A stretch of DNA of 64,000 bases from Strongyloides papillosus (taxonomy: Eukaryota > Nematoda > Chromadorea > Rhabditida > Strongyloididae), in contig SRSI01000036.1 in the NCBI GenBank assembly GCA_005656395.1, positions 248,001 to 312,000 on the forward strand, read 5' to 3'. Numbering within the stretch: position 1 is the first letter of the stretch; every line of letters begins with the position of its first letter. Below are positions 47,172 through 60,387 of the stretch, in pieces. The notes beneath the pieces were generated by a model that searched no databases, was not told the DNA's origin, and saw only the letters and a program-made list of their open reading frames with translations. The translations under genes and the position numbers were made by a program.

Positions 47172-48619
47172 TCGTTAGAATTTATGTGAATAAATTTTTT
47201 TCATTTTACACATGTTTTGATTACCATTCCTCAGCTTGTATTTTGTGTCCTTGACTTAAAAATTGATCATTTTCCACAATACTATATTGGACATTATTCC
47301 AAGTTTGCAATTAAACTACTGTGTCTTTAGTGTACTTTTTTTATATTCTCTTTTTTTTTCAAAATGTTCCTAATGGCGATAAGCTGACAAGAGGTTTAAT
47401 GTAAACCGTACTTGGGGGATTTGATTTTAGAATTATTTTGTTTATATAATTTATGGTTATTCGTTTGCATGGTAACATTATGTTCTTCTTTGCGTTTATT
47501 AAAGTTAAGGATAAGAAAAGTTGTTTTATAGAATAAGTTATTTCTATATAGTGATATAAAAGTACATGTTTTAAATGCAGTTGTCATAATGACTTGGAAT
47601 ATATTAATAGAAATATCAATAAAAAGTCGTTAGTTTGTATTGACAATTTGTTTTTCATAAAAGTATATGGATTTATTTTTAAATGTTAGGGAATAATAAA
47701 TTTAAAAGGAAAGGACATTGACTAGACAAAATGATTAAAAATGCGTGGGAAACACTTTAATAACTGAAGTAAAAATTGTGTTTTGCTGCAAAGAACTTTT
47801 GAATCTCTTGAATAATGTGGGAATTTTATTAGTCGATGTTTGTAGTTTAGTGTTTATAAATATTTTTTGGTAATTACAGTGATTTTCTCGGTGAGTTGAG
47901 CTGTTATATTTTAATTTAAGAAGCAGTGTTCTTATCTGATTTTTGTTAAATTTAATAAATGTACCACAAAATTTTTATTTATTAAAAATTAATTATAGTT
48001 TAATTTGCAAATCAAATGAAAGGACAAAGTATTTTTGCATAGATTAACGTTTATATTCAAAAAATGTACTGTAAATTTTTTCTTTAAGAAAATTTAATGA
48101 TTAAATAATAAGTTTAACAATTTTTTTTTGTTCTTTTTAAATAATCAAATATTAAGTGTAATTTTTTTTAATAGAGAAAAGTTTGTGTTTGCAAAGAACC
48201 CTGAAAGTACTTGTTTCGGCTGTAAAAGTTTTTTTTTAACTTTGAAAAATATTGCTGTAATGTTTTATCACATTTATTAATCAAATAGAGTTTTCAAATT
48301 TTATTTTTTTTTTTTTGTATTTTTTGGTACTTTTCCGTTTTATCCTCCCTCCTCAAAACAAAACACATAAAACGAACAATCGTCACATAAATTATTGAAT
48401 ATAAATTAATCTAATATTTTTTTCAATAAACTGTTATTAAAATAATGATTTTTTCATAAAGAATGCCAATAATAGTGCCTTTGAGAAGGCTATAACTCTT
48501 TGAACTTATGAAATTAAATTAAAAGGTATTTGATATTTGATTTAGCTCATTATTAATTATAAATTGATTGATTCTTTGCTGTCCTTAAATTACTAGTAAA
48601 ATGGATTTCTCAGAACTTA

Positions 48620-48790
48620 GTGAATTCCATACCTGATGAAGAAAGTTTCATTAAATTTCATCAAAAGTGTGAACAAATATCAAGCTTCGAGAAGGGAAAA
48701 TAATTGCATAAGATAAAAACCAATAAGGAAGTCGCAGAAGCATGTTATAGAGCTGAATGCTTGAACTTACATGGCGCAAAAAAAAATTAA
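48620..48790 (+). pseudogene. Probable relic of a Tc1/mariner-type transposase N-terminus
   Basis: One plus-strand frame reads NSIPDEESFIKFHQKC, then ISSFEKGK, a stop, LHKIKTNKEVAEACYRAECL, then NLHGAKK and a stop. The FEKGK...LHK...NKEVAEACYRAE pattern resembles the first helix-turn-helix of Tc1-like transposases (FERGQI..L...G.S.REIA....RS). There is an internal TAA and no DDE catalytic part nearby. A chance match is possible because only about 55 codons remain. Confidence 0.35.
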
Positions 48791-51700
48791 AATAAATTTT
48801 TCGAAGAATTGTTAAATATTATTAAAAATTTTCACGTTAGAAATTTTAAAAATTATATCCATAATAATTTTTCTAATTATAAATATTTTAAAATGTCTTT
48901 CTTTTGTTTAACTCATTTATAAACAATCAAAAACCATTATTAATACCATTAAAGTTAATATCTCTTGAGGGAGCAAAACCGAAAAATACGCTTTTTTTAC
49001 CAACATAGAAAGAGCTATGATTTTTAAGAGTACGTGACCAAAACACAAAAAAAAATTTTGCATTGCTTAAAAAAATTACCATAAACGCTAAAATAAATAA
49101 TAATTAAGGTCGTTTACAAACAACAACAATTTTTCAAGCAATAAAATGGAGAATAAAGTTGTTGTAGAAAATGTTGTAAAGTATATAATGAAAAAAAGAC
49201 CAAATTCATTTAAAGCATTGTTATTTTGAATATTTTTTGAAGATTAAACCAAAATTTTGCATTTATTAAATTAAAAACGTCCGATTAAATTATTTAAATA
49301 GTTATTAAAAATAAATTTATAAAAATTATTTTTCATTTTTCTAGACAACACCATTTGCTAAATAGGACATTTTACTCAACAAACGATTCACACAACATAA
49401 ATCATGTAATCATTTTGATTTAAAATTAAAACATCATTGCATTTTTTTACTTTAAATATATGATTACTAATAATTCTCACACAATAGATATTTCGACAAA
49501 TGTAATTAAAAATTATACTATTACATTAATTGTTAATACTCGATTTTTCGTTTAATATATTTTAAATCTTGAAAATATAATTGGTTTTATCTTTTAAAAA
49601 CAAGTAGAAAATATTAAAAACTTCTCGGAAAATGGTAATAATATAATAGAATAATATAAAAATTTAAAAAATAAAAAGAATCTTTTATATGATAAAATTG
49701 TTTATCAATTAACAAAAAGTTTTTTGATAAAAGTTTTATTCTATAACATGAATAAACTTTAAAAGCAAATTTTTAACAATATGTTTTGAAGGAATCTTCA
49801 AAATATTATAGAAGTATAATGTTATCATTTTGATAAAACGAAATAACATTTAACTTTCCTAAAACAATCAAATTTATTGTTTTTACTACTTTTTCTACTC
49901 CTTTCGACAAATAACTAATGTTCAATTATTTTTAATATTTTATTTAAATTACAATTTAATTTGAAAGTATTTGGTATTAAAATCAATTAATAAAAATATA
50001 CATCAAAAACATTTTAAATTTGGTTGTTATTTCAATATATACCGGGAATAGAGATATTAGACGAATTAGTAAAAAAAATATATATTTTTTTAATTAAAAG
50101 CATTATTGTTATTATAACATATATTTTTATATTTTTGTATGCAATAGATTAAATTTATTTGTACAGAAGTGTTAAAAAAATATAAATGTGGAAAAATATT
50201 ACAAAAATACATTTAATAAATATATTTTTGTTAATTTGTGTAATATATATATGTGTTTGTTTAGTAAAAACATAATACAATAAATTATTTTGACGATCAG
50301 TATAACTTTTACGTGATATAAGTTTTAAAAGATCTTGTCTATAGGTTTGCTTTTATTTATAAAAATTAATTTAATGAATTTAGATTTATTTGTTAGATGC
50401 TCTTTCATTTTACAATTCTTTTATATATACCTAAAAAGATAAATTGACTTTAGTTATTTTTTCTAGTAGATATAAAGACTACTTATTTTTAAAAAGTAGT
50501 TTACATAATAAGAAACCTTGATAATGAATAGATATTAAAAGATAAATTTACTTTAAAGAACTGATTAATTTAAGATTCTATATTTTATAAATGTGGTGAC
50601 TTTATATTTATGTTTATTTATCAATATTTTTCTAGAAAAATAAATATACGTATTTATTCATTTCTATCATTTCATATGATTTTTAAAAGATAGTGTTTTC
50701 AAAAGTTTTATTGAACTGTATCAAAAGTTAAATAGAACTACTTTTCTAAAAATATTACTACTTAGAGACTTTTAATAATTTTATTGACTTTTTTGTTAGT
50801 TTTTGTATGAGATGACACCTTTTTTCTAACAGTAAAACTTTATGACTATTTATTTTTGCATGTCTTCAACGTGAAGATCATTTTAAGTGAATCATCACAA
50901 ATCACGCATATGAATGATATGAAATTGCACATTATCTATACAATTTTCTGGGGTAAATTAATTTTACAGGGATGTAAAGTTAAACAAACTTTTAAGATTC
51001 GCCAAATTAATACATCAATAGAAGGGAGTTGACGCCTTTGAATAAAAATAATTTAAGGTGTATTCACACAGTCATTGTAATCTAAATAATTATTATCCCT
51101 ATATGGTATGAATACTTTATAGTTTGTATCAAATAATGATTGTACTTTATAAATCACCTTATAATCACTTATCACAAATATATTAATTTTAATTTTTTTT
51201 TGTTTTAATTTTTATTAAAAACTTTTGTATTAAAATGTTATTTAAATGTTTATATATTTATCATGCATTTAAAAATATTAAACAATATTGTATATGTATA
51301 TCTGTTAATAAAAATCAATTCGTATGTTAAAGATTTTACATATTCCAAGGTGACGAATATTATCGAAGAAAATAAGTTACCATTTATTTTGTTGTATTGT
51401 ATATGATCAATGCCTGAAAAAGACATTGAAATATATTTTATTTATATCATCATATCAATACAAAATGTCTGTTAATGATATTTTATTTTAAAATTTATAT
51501 ATATAATTATTTATTAAAAAGATTTTTATTGCGGCAAAATTTGCAGCAGTATTATTATTATTATTATCATTAATGAATATTGTTTGATTTCAAGAATTTA
51601 GATATGGTATGATCGAAAATAAAATTATAGATTTTGATAAATAGATAAAAGGAACAATGTATAGATCTTGACATTGTCAAATGAATAAGGATATAGTAAA

Positions 51701-51821
51701 GTTTATATATAATATTTATTATATATAAAATTATTTAATTGATTAATCCATATTTAATTATATTTTACCTTATAATATTTCACTTATAAGATAATTCAAA
51801 AATTTTCTTTTTATAATTGTA

Positions 51822-51822
51822 G
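51822..51822 (+). promoter_or_regulatory. Candidate trans-splice acceptor before OATP
   Basis: TATAATTGTAG ends at 51822, 14 bases before the ATG used. An earlier ATG at 51832 is out of frame and closes quickly, so 51837 is preferred. Confidence 0.4.
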
Positions 51823-51836
51823 GTTATTTTCATGAG

Positions 51837-54305
51837 ATGGTCGACAGATTGTATATTTTTCTAGGAGTATTTGGAGTAGTCTATTTCCTAGAAGCAATTG
51901 GTGGATCCTATATGGTATCTGCTATCCAATCAATTGAGAGACAATTTCAAATACCATCTAAATTATCCGGGTTTCTTGTCTCAGCATCTGATATAGGTTA
52001 CGTACCAACAGTTATCTTTATTTCTTATTTTGGATCTCGAGGAAATAGAGCTAAATGGATTGGTGCTGGGACAATTGTTATAGCATTAGCACACATCTGG
52101 ATTGCTATGCCAAATTTTATATTTCCTGTACCAAAACATAAATTAAATTTAACTGAAATTGAATTACAATTAAAACCATCACCAAAATTATTATCATCCA
52201 ATGCTATTATAGAAGATTTTTTAAATTACTTACCTATTAAGGAGAGGTTATCTGAAGGAATGAAGAGTTTAGTATTAGAAAAACTTAAAACTGGTAAAGA
52301 TATCAACATTAAAAGATTAGAAAAAACAATTAATTTTAACTATAACATTTCTAATTTGGAAACAGATGACTTAAATGATGATAATGAGGATGATGAACCA
52401 AATGTTTATACTGTTGATAAAAAATTAATGGATGAAATCTTTTTTAAATTTTCTACATGGTTAAGTGGTCATACAACAGATAAATCATTAATACAATCAC
52501 TACAACAATATGCATCAAATAGATTAGTAAATCCTAAAGATGATATCAGTAAATTAAGGAAAGCTGCAACGGCACCTTTTGCTTTTTGTGGTAAAGTTGT
52601 TAATAATCTTCGGGAGGTTGTTAGGCAATATAAATGTCAAAATAAAGATTCTAATTTCGGTGCACTTACTATTATGTTTTTTTCACTCCTTGCCTTGGGT
52701 GTCGGTAGGACAATGCCATGGTGTCTTGGTATCCCACTTATCGATGATAATGTTAAGAAGAAGTCTATGCCCGTATATTTTGCTGGAATCTCATTTATAA
52801 GAATCCTAGGTCCAATTAGTGGATTTTTAATTGGAAGTGCATGTAATAGAATATACTATACATTTTCAGCACCACCACCAGGTTTGACAGCAAAAGATCC
52901 AACATGGATTGGTGCATGGTGGCTTGGGTTTTTAATCATTGGTATCGTAGCAATATTTCCATCATTAATATTGTTTTTCTTTCCAAGTGGTAAAAATTCA
53001 AAGTTTGCAGAAGTTAGTGAGACAGATGAGGAAGTAGATGGGAAACAAAAGAAAACAAGAGAATTGACATTGTTTGATAAGCACAAAGTTGAAAAGACAC
53101 TTTCACATGATGAGAAAACAACAACTGAAAGAATTAAACATTTTCTTGGTTCGTATAAGGAAGTATTAGATTCCAAAGTTTACTTAGGATCTGTTGCTGG
53201 AAGAGTTTGTGATATTCTTGCATTTAAAGGATATATGGTATTTTTGCCTAAGTATCTTGAAAATCACTATGGAATCCCACAATATAAAGTTCATCAATAT
53301 ATGGCAGCTTTTGGTGTATTCGGGTTTGGTATGTGAATTATTTTTCTGTATCATCCATTAAATATCATTATCTTTAAAAAACATCTTCATTAAAAGTGAT
53401 TATTTATTTATTACTTATTCTTTTTTTTAGCATTGGGCACAATAACTGGAGGCTTTATAACAAGAAGATTTAAGCTAACAGGTCGTCAAGCTGCAATTAT
53501 GGTATTTATAATATCTGTCATAAATTGTTCCTTATTTTTTGGTAAAGCTTTTCTGGGATGTCATTCTATTGTCAATTCAGTTGGTAGAAATGGAATAGAA
53601 ACAAATTTTAACTATACAAGAAATTGTAATGCTGATTGCGGTTGTGAGTCTGCAACAATTTTTCCTGTTTGTGATGCACATGGTAATGCTTTTTATTCTC
53701 CATGTCATGCTGGATGTAGACATGTAAATGTAATTGATCAAAAAACTTACCAACTTGAATTTTCACAATGTGATTGTGCTCAAGATGATATTGTTAAGAA
53801 GGAGTATTGTAAGGATGACTGTAAGACGATGGTTGTACTATTTTTTGCAACTGTCATTCTTGGTGCATATATTGCTGGATCTGGTGTTGTACCGGGAATG
53901 TTGTTATTGTTAAGATCTGTTCCACCGGCAACAAGAAGTATATCGCTAGGATTACAGGGTTTTCTTGTATCTTTAATTGGAACGTTACCATCACCGATAA
54001 TATGGGGTATCGTTATTGATAGTACATGTTTAGTTTGGGAGAAAACTTGTAATAGTGACTCCAAAGGTTCTTGTACTATATATAATCCAGATCAACTAAG
54101 ATGGAGAATGCATATACTTTATTGCATCATTAGAATAATATCAATGACGACAGATTTGTATGTAATTTATCATGCAGGAGATATGTCAATTATGGAAGAA
54201 GAGAAAAGTAAAGATGATAAAAGTTATGATGATGACGAAAAGCAAGTTCATGAAATGAAGGATATGACATTGAATATTCTCCCACAACAACCTTTAGCTG
54301 AATGA
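51837..54305 (+). CDS. Organic anion transporter polypeptide (OATP/SLCO family)
   Basis: Two exons: 51837-53328 and 53431-54305, with a 102-nt phase-1 intron. The product is 788 aa. The N-terminal block FLGVFGVVYFLEAIGGSYMVSAIQSIERQF and the following DIGYVPTVIFISYFGSRGNRAKWIG are OATP hallmarks. About 12 hydrophobic segments can be seen. In the second exon a Cys-rich Kazal-like loop (NADCGCESATIFPVCD...YSPCHAGC) sits between late membrane segments, as in all OATPs. The protein imports amphipathic organic anions across the plasma membrane. A long acidic hydrophilic stretch (about residues 100-270, with LETDDLNDDNEDDEP) enlarges the loop after the second membrane segment. The start is directly before the conserved region, so a short N-terminal tail may be missing. 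Confidence 0.93.
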
Positions 54306-55117
54306 ATTTATTAATATATCGAATAAATATATTTTAAACAATATATTAATACGAACTAATTTAAAAAAGTAATTTCAATAATTTTATTATTTTTTCTCTC
54401 TCATTTGTTTAAATTTTTTATATAATTAATTTTATCTTCTAAATTTATTTACCAAATGGGCATTTTTTGTTAAAATTTTATGTATATATATTGTATTGAA
54501 GTACATTTAGATATTTATAAAATTTTTATATACCATTAAAAGTGATTTATTTTCCTGACTACTTTTTAATATACCCATATATATCAATCTAGAGCTACAT
54601 AACTTTTCCCTTTCATAAAAATGTTACCTATAAAAGTATCATTAAACTAAACCAATTAATAGATACGATACAAAATGGAAGGTAAAATTTTTATAAAAAT
54701 TCCTCTATGCACTAAAATGATAACATTTCAAGTTTCTTGTTCAAAGATTATTATGCATAGTCAATGAATAATATGTTTTATTATCATTTCATGAAACTTT
54801 TTTGTGAATGAGAATTATCTAGTAGTTTTATTTTTATCATACAAATGATAAGGTAAAAACTAATTAAATGTCACAATGTATCTTTTCAAGACAAAAAAAA
54901 TTTACCTTGTGATTAAGAGACAATTTTAATGATAAAAAATCTTTAATACAATTTTTTTGTTTTTGTTGTCTATTGAGGTATATAATAAATGAGACATAAT
55001 AAAAAAAATTGACAATTAGATTTGATAAAGCTATTATTAAAAAATTTTTAAAATTTAGAAATATAAAGTAAACATGTTTATTAGAATATTAAATATACAG
55101 TTCAACAGGCTTGGAGG
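54306..55117. other. Convergent 3' spacer, OATP / LIM-homeobox
   Basis: About 810 bp of AT-rich DNA between two gene ends. Nothing recognised. Confidence 0.4.
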
Positions 55118-56602
55118 TTAATCACAATCCATATTAAAACTTGTTGAGATCAAGTTATTTCGATCATCCATGCTATTAACAGTGTTTAATGACATGTTTT
55201 GATTAGAAAATGAAGTATCCTGTCCGTTATTGTTACATTCCATTACATCGTCGCGATATGTCTTTGGAGATGATACAGAACGTGGAGAACTTCTTCCACT
55301 TGTGGTACTTAATGTATGACTTCTTAAAGATTCAGGCCTGTTTAGGCTAGGACTACTGTTAAGTTCGTCACTTGTTGTGTTACAAGTAGTAGTTCCATTA
55401 CCTCCCTTCTTATGACCTTGATATTTCTTTTGACGTGCACGAGAATTCTGTAAAAAAGTGAAATTAGTTGTTTGTGTGTTATGTTAAAAATTTTGCCTTA
55501 TAATAAATGTTAAAATAAGTGAAAATAAGTAATAAGATAATAAATTTGACAACTTCTACTTTCGATGAAAATTTTTAAAAATATTTTTCATAAAAAAATG
55601 CATTTATATAATAAATGTATTACAAAGAACACTGGTTTTTGTGTGAATAATAAAAAATAATAATAAAAGGGAGAAAAAAGGAAGTCTATTTACATACCTG
55701 AAACCAAACTTGTGTAACTCTTTTTGATAATCCTGTCATATTTGCAATTTTTTCCAAATCAGCTCCATCGGGATTTGAATCTAATTGAAAGTGTGCCTGT
55801 AAAACACTTATTTGTTCATCTGCAAATGTTGTTCTAACTCTTTTTGTCTTTGTTTTGTTACTGTTACCTTCACCATCAAACAGTTCCATGTAATGTTGTT
55901 TACACAATAATTTATCGTTCTGTAATCCAAATTCTTCACCTGTAGACAGTTGTCTTTTACATTGATCACAGGAGAAACATGCAAGATGATACACATTTTC
56001 TTGTGCCTTTCTTACCCAATCAGTTGATTGAATTGCTCTTTTACATGATGAACATTTTGCGTAAAATTTACTAAAATAATAAAATCAAAAGTTACAAATA
56101 AATTCATTTATCATTGTTAGAAAAAATATTATTGTAAATTACATGTTATAAAAAAGAGGAATAAAAAAGGGTAAAAAAATAAAAAAACTAACCTATCATA
56201 GCAACTTTTACAATAAATTTTTCTATCCTTCATATAACATGAAGGATTCTGTTCCAAGATCCCAGAACATATCTCACAACGTAGGCATTGTGAGTGCCAA
56301 AATTGATTATTCATAGAAAAAATAAATTTTTCCTTAAGTATTCCACTGCAACCAGCGCAAGTATTTGGTCCATTTTGATGATTAGATGAGTTTGAATTTG
56401 AATCACAGGTAGAGTTCGGAGATGATATTGATGTAGACGTCTGAATAAATGGAGATGAAGGATAGGAATCATAATAAAAATTTTTATCAATATAACCAAG
56501 TCCAAAATTTTTTAATCTTTCAATATACATATGATTTTGTATATATTCATCATCACATTTATATAATTTAGATGGTCTATCCATATACACAATTCTCATC
56601 AT
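55118..56602 (-). CDS. lim-4: LIM-homeobox transcription factor, LIM-4/Lhx6/8 type
   Basis: Three exons with matching phases: 56602-56193, 56070-55698 and 55447-55118; about 370 aa. LIM1 is at about 82-137 (CAGCSGIL...WHSQCLRCEIC...CKSCYDS), LIM2 at about 138-200 (CSSCKRAI...[33 protein letters not shown]), and the homeodomain at about 211-270 (KRVRTTFADEQ...MTGLSKRVTQVWFQNSRARQKK). [25 protein letters not shown] is characteristic of the Lhx6/Lhx8/Arrowhead/LIM-4 subgroup, which specifies neuron identity. The 5' end is uncertain: MMRIVYM at 56602 is the first in-frame ATG after a stop, but an upstream exon at 57882-58229 may belong to the same gene. The Ser-rich C-terminal tail is unremarkable. 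Confidence 0.9.
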
Positions 56603-56811
56603 ATATAATTATTTTGTTTACTTTTTAAAAATTATTTATTTTTATCAATAGAAATAAGTTAAAATAAGAAGAGAAGGTGGTGAATTATATAAAAATATAT
56701 ATTATTTTTTTAGAAGAATAATATTACTGGTCAATACATAAGTATTAACAAATTTTTAAGTGTGAAAATTTCGTTACTACACTTATATAGAGAGAGTCTT
56801 CAGTATCTTCT

Positions 56812-56905
56812 AACACTTCCTCCAACATCAACGTAACGAGGCGGGCTGTAGCTGATACCTTTCTTCAGCAACACCGAAGTCTTCTTCGCCGCCTTTTCTC
56901 TCTAT
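56812..56905 (-). other. GC-rich island, candidate short exon
   Basis: An abrupt GC-rich patch in AT-rich DNA. On the minus strand one frame ends KGISYSPPRYVDVGGSVRRY then stop. Another reads GGEEDFGVAEERYQLQPASLR then stop. The plus strand is also open for part of it. GATAG/GATAGAG acceptors lie at the start and a GGTATC donor inside. Which frame is used, if any, cannot be decided by eye. Confidence 0.3.
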
Positions 56906-56918
56906 CAACTTTATTTTG

Positions 56919-56921
<3 letters not shown>

Positions 56922-56949
<28 letters not shown>
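56922..56949. repeat. (AT)n microsatellite
   Basis: Uninterrupted AT dinucleotide run of about 28 bp, followed by further imperfect TA-rich repeats to about 56968. Confidence 0.9.
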
Positions 56950-56958
<9 letters not shown>

Positions 56959-57881
56959 AATATATAATATAAAATACAAGGTTGTAAAATTTTTCATCAG
57001 AGTACCTTTCTAGTGTATCAAATTTATAAAACAAATCAGTTTGCATTCCGATTAAAAGAATTTTATTTTACCTTACTACAAGATAAGTAATTGGTGATTG
57101 ATGGATAGAAGTTTTAAAGCTTATATATATATTTGGATTGCTACCATAAATATACACGTATATATTTCTAAAGCGCTAATACAATAATTCATTTCCAAAA
57201 TCTTTTATATTGATAAGAAAAATTTGCTACTCTATCAAATGTATTGTTGTGATAAAAAATATTATGATAAGAAAGGAGAAGTAAAATAATCTTTTAAATT
57301 TCCTTTAAAATAATATAATTTTGACATTTTACCCTTAAACTATTTAATGTGACAAAAAAAATAATATTAATAAAAGAATGATTAATATCTTATGTATTTG
57401 TAAATTAATTTATAACCGTTGTTGTATTTAAAAAAAACAAATATATATTAAATTTTGGTTTAAATAATGGGTAGAAAGATCTCTCTCTAATAAGTAGTTT
57501 TAAATAGTGACTTTTATATCTTAATTTCTATTGCAATGTCAAAAATTTATTTTTTTAGTAAGATTGATAAAAGATCACCATACATTTATAACGGTATTTA
57601 AATGGATAGTTATAAAACAAGATAATTTTACGTGGAGCAATGTAAGTAATAATATAATGTGTTTTTATAAAAAAGAAAGAAATATATATATATAAATATG
57701 TATATGTATTTTTGCACTTATAAAGAGATACTATATATATATTTCTATTAGATAAATAATTTTATGTATTATGAAAATTTTTTTACCATTATCATTTAAA
57801 CTGGCATAGAATATAAATAATAAATAGGTTTGAGAAATAATATTAAGTTTATAATAAAAACGTGTTTTGAAAATAACTTAC

Positions 57882-58229
57882 ATTTAATATAGAATTATTA
57901 GAATTATCAATTTTAGCCAAAGGCTGATACGTTTCAGTAGAAAGCAAGGTTGATGATGTATTTTCTCCACCATTTGGAAGAGATATTGACGAGGTATTAA
58001 AAAAATTTTCATTTGATAATGGTGTTTGAATTAGATGATTGGGAAATTCTTGATTACTATTAACTGATAAAGAAGGCAAATTTCCTGTGCCAACCATCGT
58101 GACAGGATTTGTTAAGATGTCAGAATATATAGTAGAATTCTCGATTTGATTATTTGTATAATGAGAATATTGTCCTGTTGGCAGGAGATTTGAATAAAGA
58201 GGGTAATGAAGCTGATGCTGAATTTCCAT
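57882..58229 (-). CDS. Candidate 5' coding exon, Asn/Ser/Thr-rich
   Basis: A 116-codon open stretch from ATG at 58229 to a strong GTAAGT donor after 57882, phase 0. The sequence (MEIQHQLHYPLYSNLLP... rich in N, S, T, Q, Y, P) looks like the disordered N-terminus of a transcription factor. It lies about 1.3 kb upstream of the LIM-homeobox exons on the same strand, so it is a likely upstream exon of that gene or of an isoform. A phase-consistent chain exists through the GC-rich island (acceptor GATAGAG, donor before GTATC, then AG at 56593 or 56581), but those acceptors are weak. It could instead be a separate gene. Confidence 0.5.
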
Positions 58230-60387
58230 TATTACGTATGTATTTGTAATAAAAAAGTCTTTTAAAAACTTTGGAAAATGGAAACAAAGAAAGAAGAAGC
58301 AAATCTGCAAAATATAAAGGTCTTTGAATAGAGAGTTAATGAGTCTCGGAAACTTTGTATCTTTAAATTATCCTAAGAAAGGCGTGGTCATAATAGAATA
58401 CTCATTGAGGAGATAGAGGGATAAAGGATAGATACTGTAACATAGTTGTTGTTTTTTTTATATTTATACATTATCATATTATATACTCCGTCTAATACCA
58501 AGTAGTTTTGTGATAAATAAAAGAAGAGCCAAAATAAGATTAGATGATATTTTGAATTGTTATGCAAATGGAGATTTAAAGAGAAGAAAAGGAAAAAAGG
58601 AAAGTTGTAATGGAAACAAAAGAATTGTCGGAAGTGTTTTGTATTTGTATGTTAAGAATATACTTACTTATATTAAAATTACTTGTGCCGTTCCCGATAA
58701 TGTAATTCTTGAAGGATGTTTGGTATAGTCAATTGTCTTTTGATAACTTCTTTAAAGTCAAAATGTGCAGCAGGTTATATCTTTAGTGATGCGACAACAC
58801 AACCACTTGATTCATTTGTTCTTCAACCCGACGACATAAGGAGAATTTATACATAGATATAATTAGAAGCAGAAGGAAAATTTGATAATTACTTTGAATT
58901 AATGTCTTTTGGGATTCTTGATTATAAATTTATAAACATTAAAGATATTTAACATCAATTTCTAATTTAATGATAAAGCATTTTAATAGTTGTGTAGAAA
59001 AAATAAACTTTTTTCAACATTTTATGACAAAAAACATTATTATATTGAATTTATAGAATTTAAAAAGAATAAATTTAAAATTTAAAAGATTTGTAATATA
59101 TACAATGATATAAAAAAAGAGTACCTATCATTAATGGCATTTGTTTTAACAATTTATCATGATAATCTTCCTAATTAGAATAATCTTTTTATTTAACCTT
59201 ATAATTTGTTATTGTATAACATTAGATGTAATGTTGTATTGTTCTTCAAACTAACAATTAGTCAAGGATCTTCCTCTTATATAAACACCTTGCAGCTGAC
59301 TGGTATTAAAGTGGTACTTACGTAACTATGTTACTAAGACATCTGATTTAATTTCCATTCCAATATAAGATTGATTATTAACTAATATGACCCTATATAC
59401 ATAATAAATGAATTATAATGATAATAACCAGCTTCTTTTGGTACTTGACTAATTAAGAATCTTCCATTCCACGATGTTAAAATGTGTAAGTCTTGACTAA
59501 ACCTAATAATCTTTCAATAAATCCAATAAAAATGTTATTTTATAGTAAATCATGAAAAAGTTTGTACAATAATATCTTGTTACTTTATTGTTAAATTGTG
59601 TTGATTGGATTAGATTAAATTATTTATATGTTAAGAGTTAGCAATGAGTGAAAGTTATGTTTATGAGAATATACAATTATATTATAGTTATATATCTATA
59701 TAGATATATGTTATGTTTGTATAGAGAAGAAGTAATCTGGCAAATTTAATTTTTATAACTGAATAAATAGATAAGTTACGATGAAGTTTTGTCTCTGGTT
59801 TGAGGAAGATGTAATTATTATCACTAAATTTAGTTAAATATATTTATATTTATCCTTTGCTTCTCTAAAACATTAAACAACATCGTGTTTATGAAAATTT
59901 TTTTATTCCATTATGGGAATATTTTTCTCGAGATTGGATAAATAGAATAATTAGGTATGATTTAAAGACATACGGTACCTGTTATTTAATATAATAAATA
60001 GGGTCTAATTATGATTATATACATCCATTGTATATTAGATTACAAATATTTCTTAATAGTATTATTTCATTTCGAATAATATTTATTTAAATGACATAAA
60101 AAGCAATTTTATAAAAATCTTTATTTAAATGAATTTTGGTTTTTTATTATTAAAATTAAGTAGATATTAATAATGGTTATCTAATCACTGGGATGAAATA
60201 TAAATGAATAACACATATATGAGAGAAAAACTCTAAAAAAAAGAGAAAAAATTTTTTTCTATAAAAAGAGATACTAAAATTCCCAGTTATTTGAATAACA
60301 CATGACTATACATTCTTTTCCTTTATTATATATATATTTTTAAATTAAAAATTTCATGTATATATCATTATTAACCTGATAAAAGAA
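58230..60387. other. Intergenic region, possible eroded coding traces
   Basis: About 2.1 kb. A plus-strand frame at 58510-58728 (basic start INKRRAKIRLDDIL) and a nearby frame at about 58760-58855 (KCAAGYIFSDATTQPLDSF...) have better than usual composition but no recognisable domain. A TATATAAACACC followed by CAGCTG occurs at about 59279-59299. None is firm enough to call. Confidence 0.35.

Larger units (their letters stand above)
47172..51836. other. AT-rich intergenic region of about 4.7 kb
   Basis: No intact gene seen. A short mixed-composition stretch near 48600-48790 keeps traces of a transposase reading frame (listed separately). An ATT microsatellite lies at about 51551-51567. The right end must hold the OATP promoter. 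Confidence 0.5.
56603..57881. other. Region between LIM-homeobox coding exons and upstream exon
   Basis: AT-rich DNA, with a GC-rich island at 56812-56905 and an (AT)n microsatellite at 56922-56949, both listed separately. It may be a long first intron or the promoter of the LIM-homeobox gene. Confidence 0.4.
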
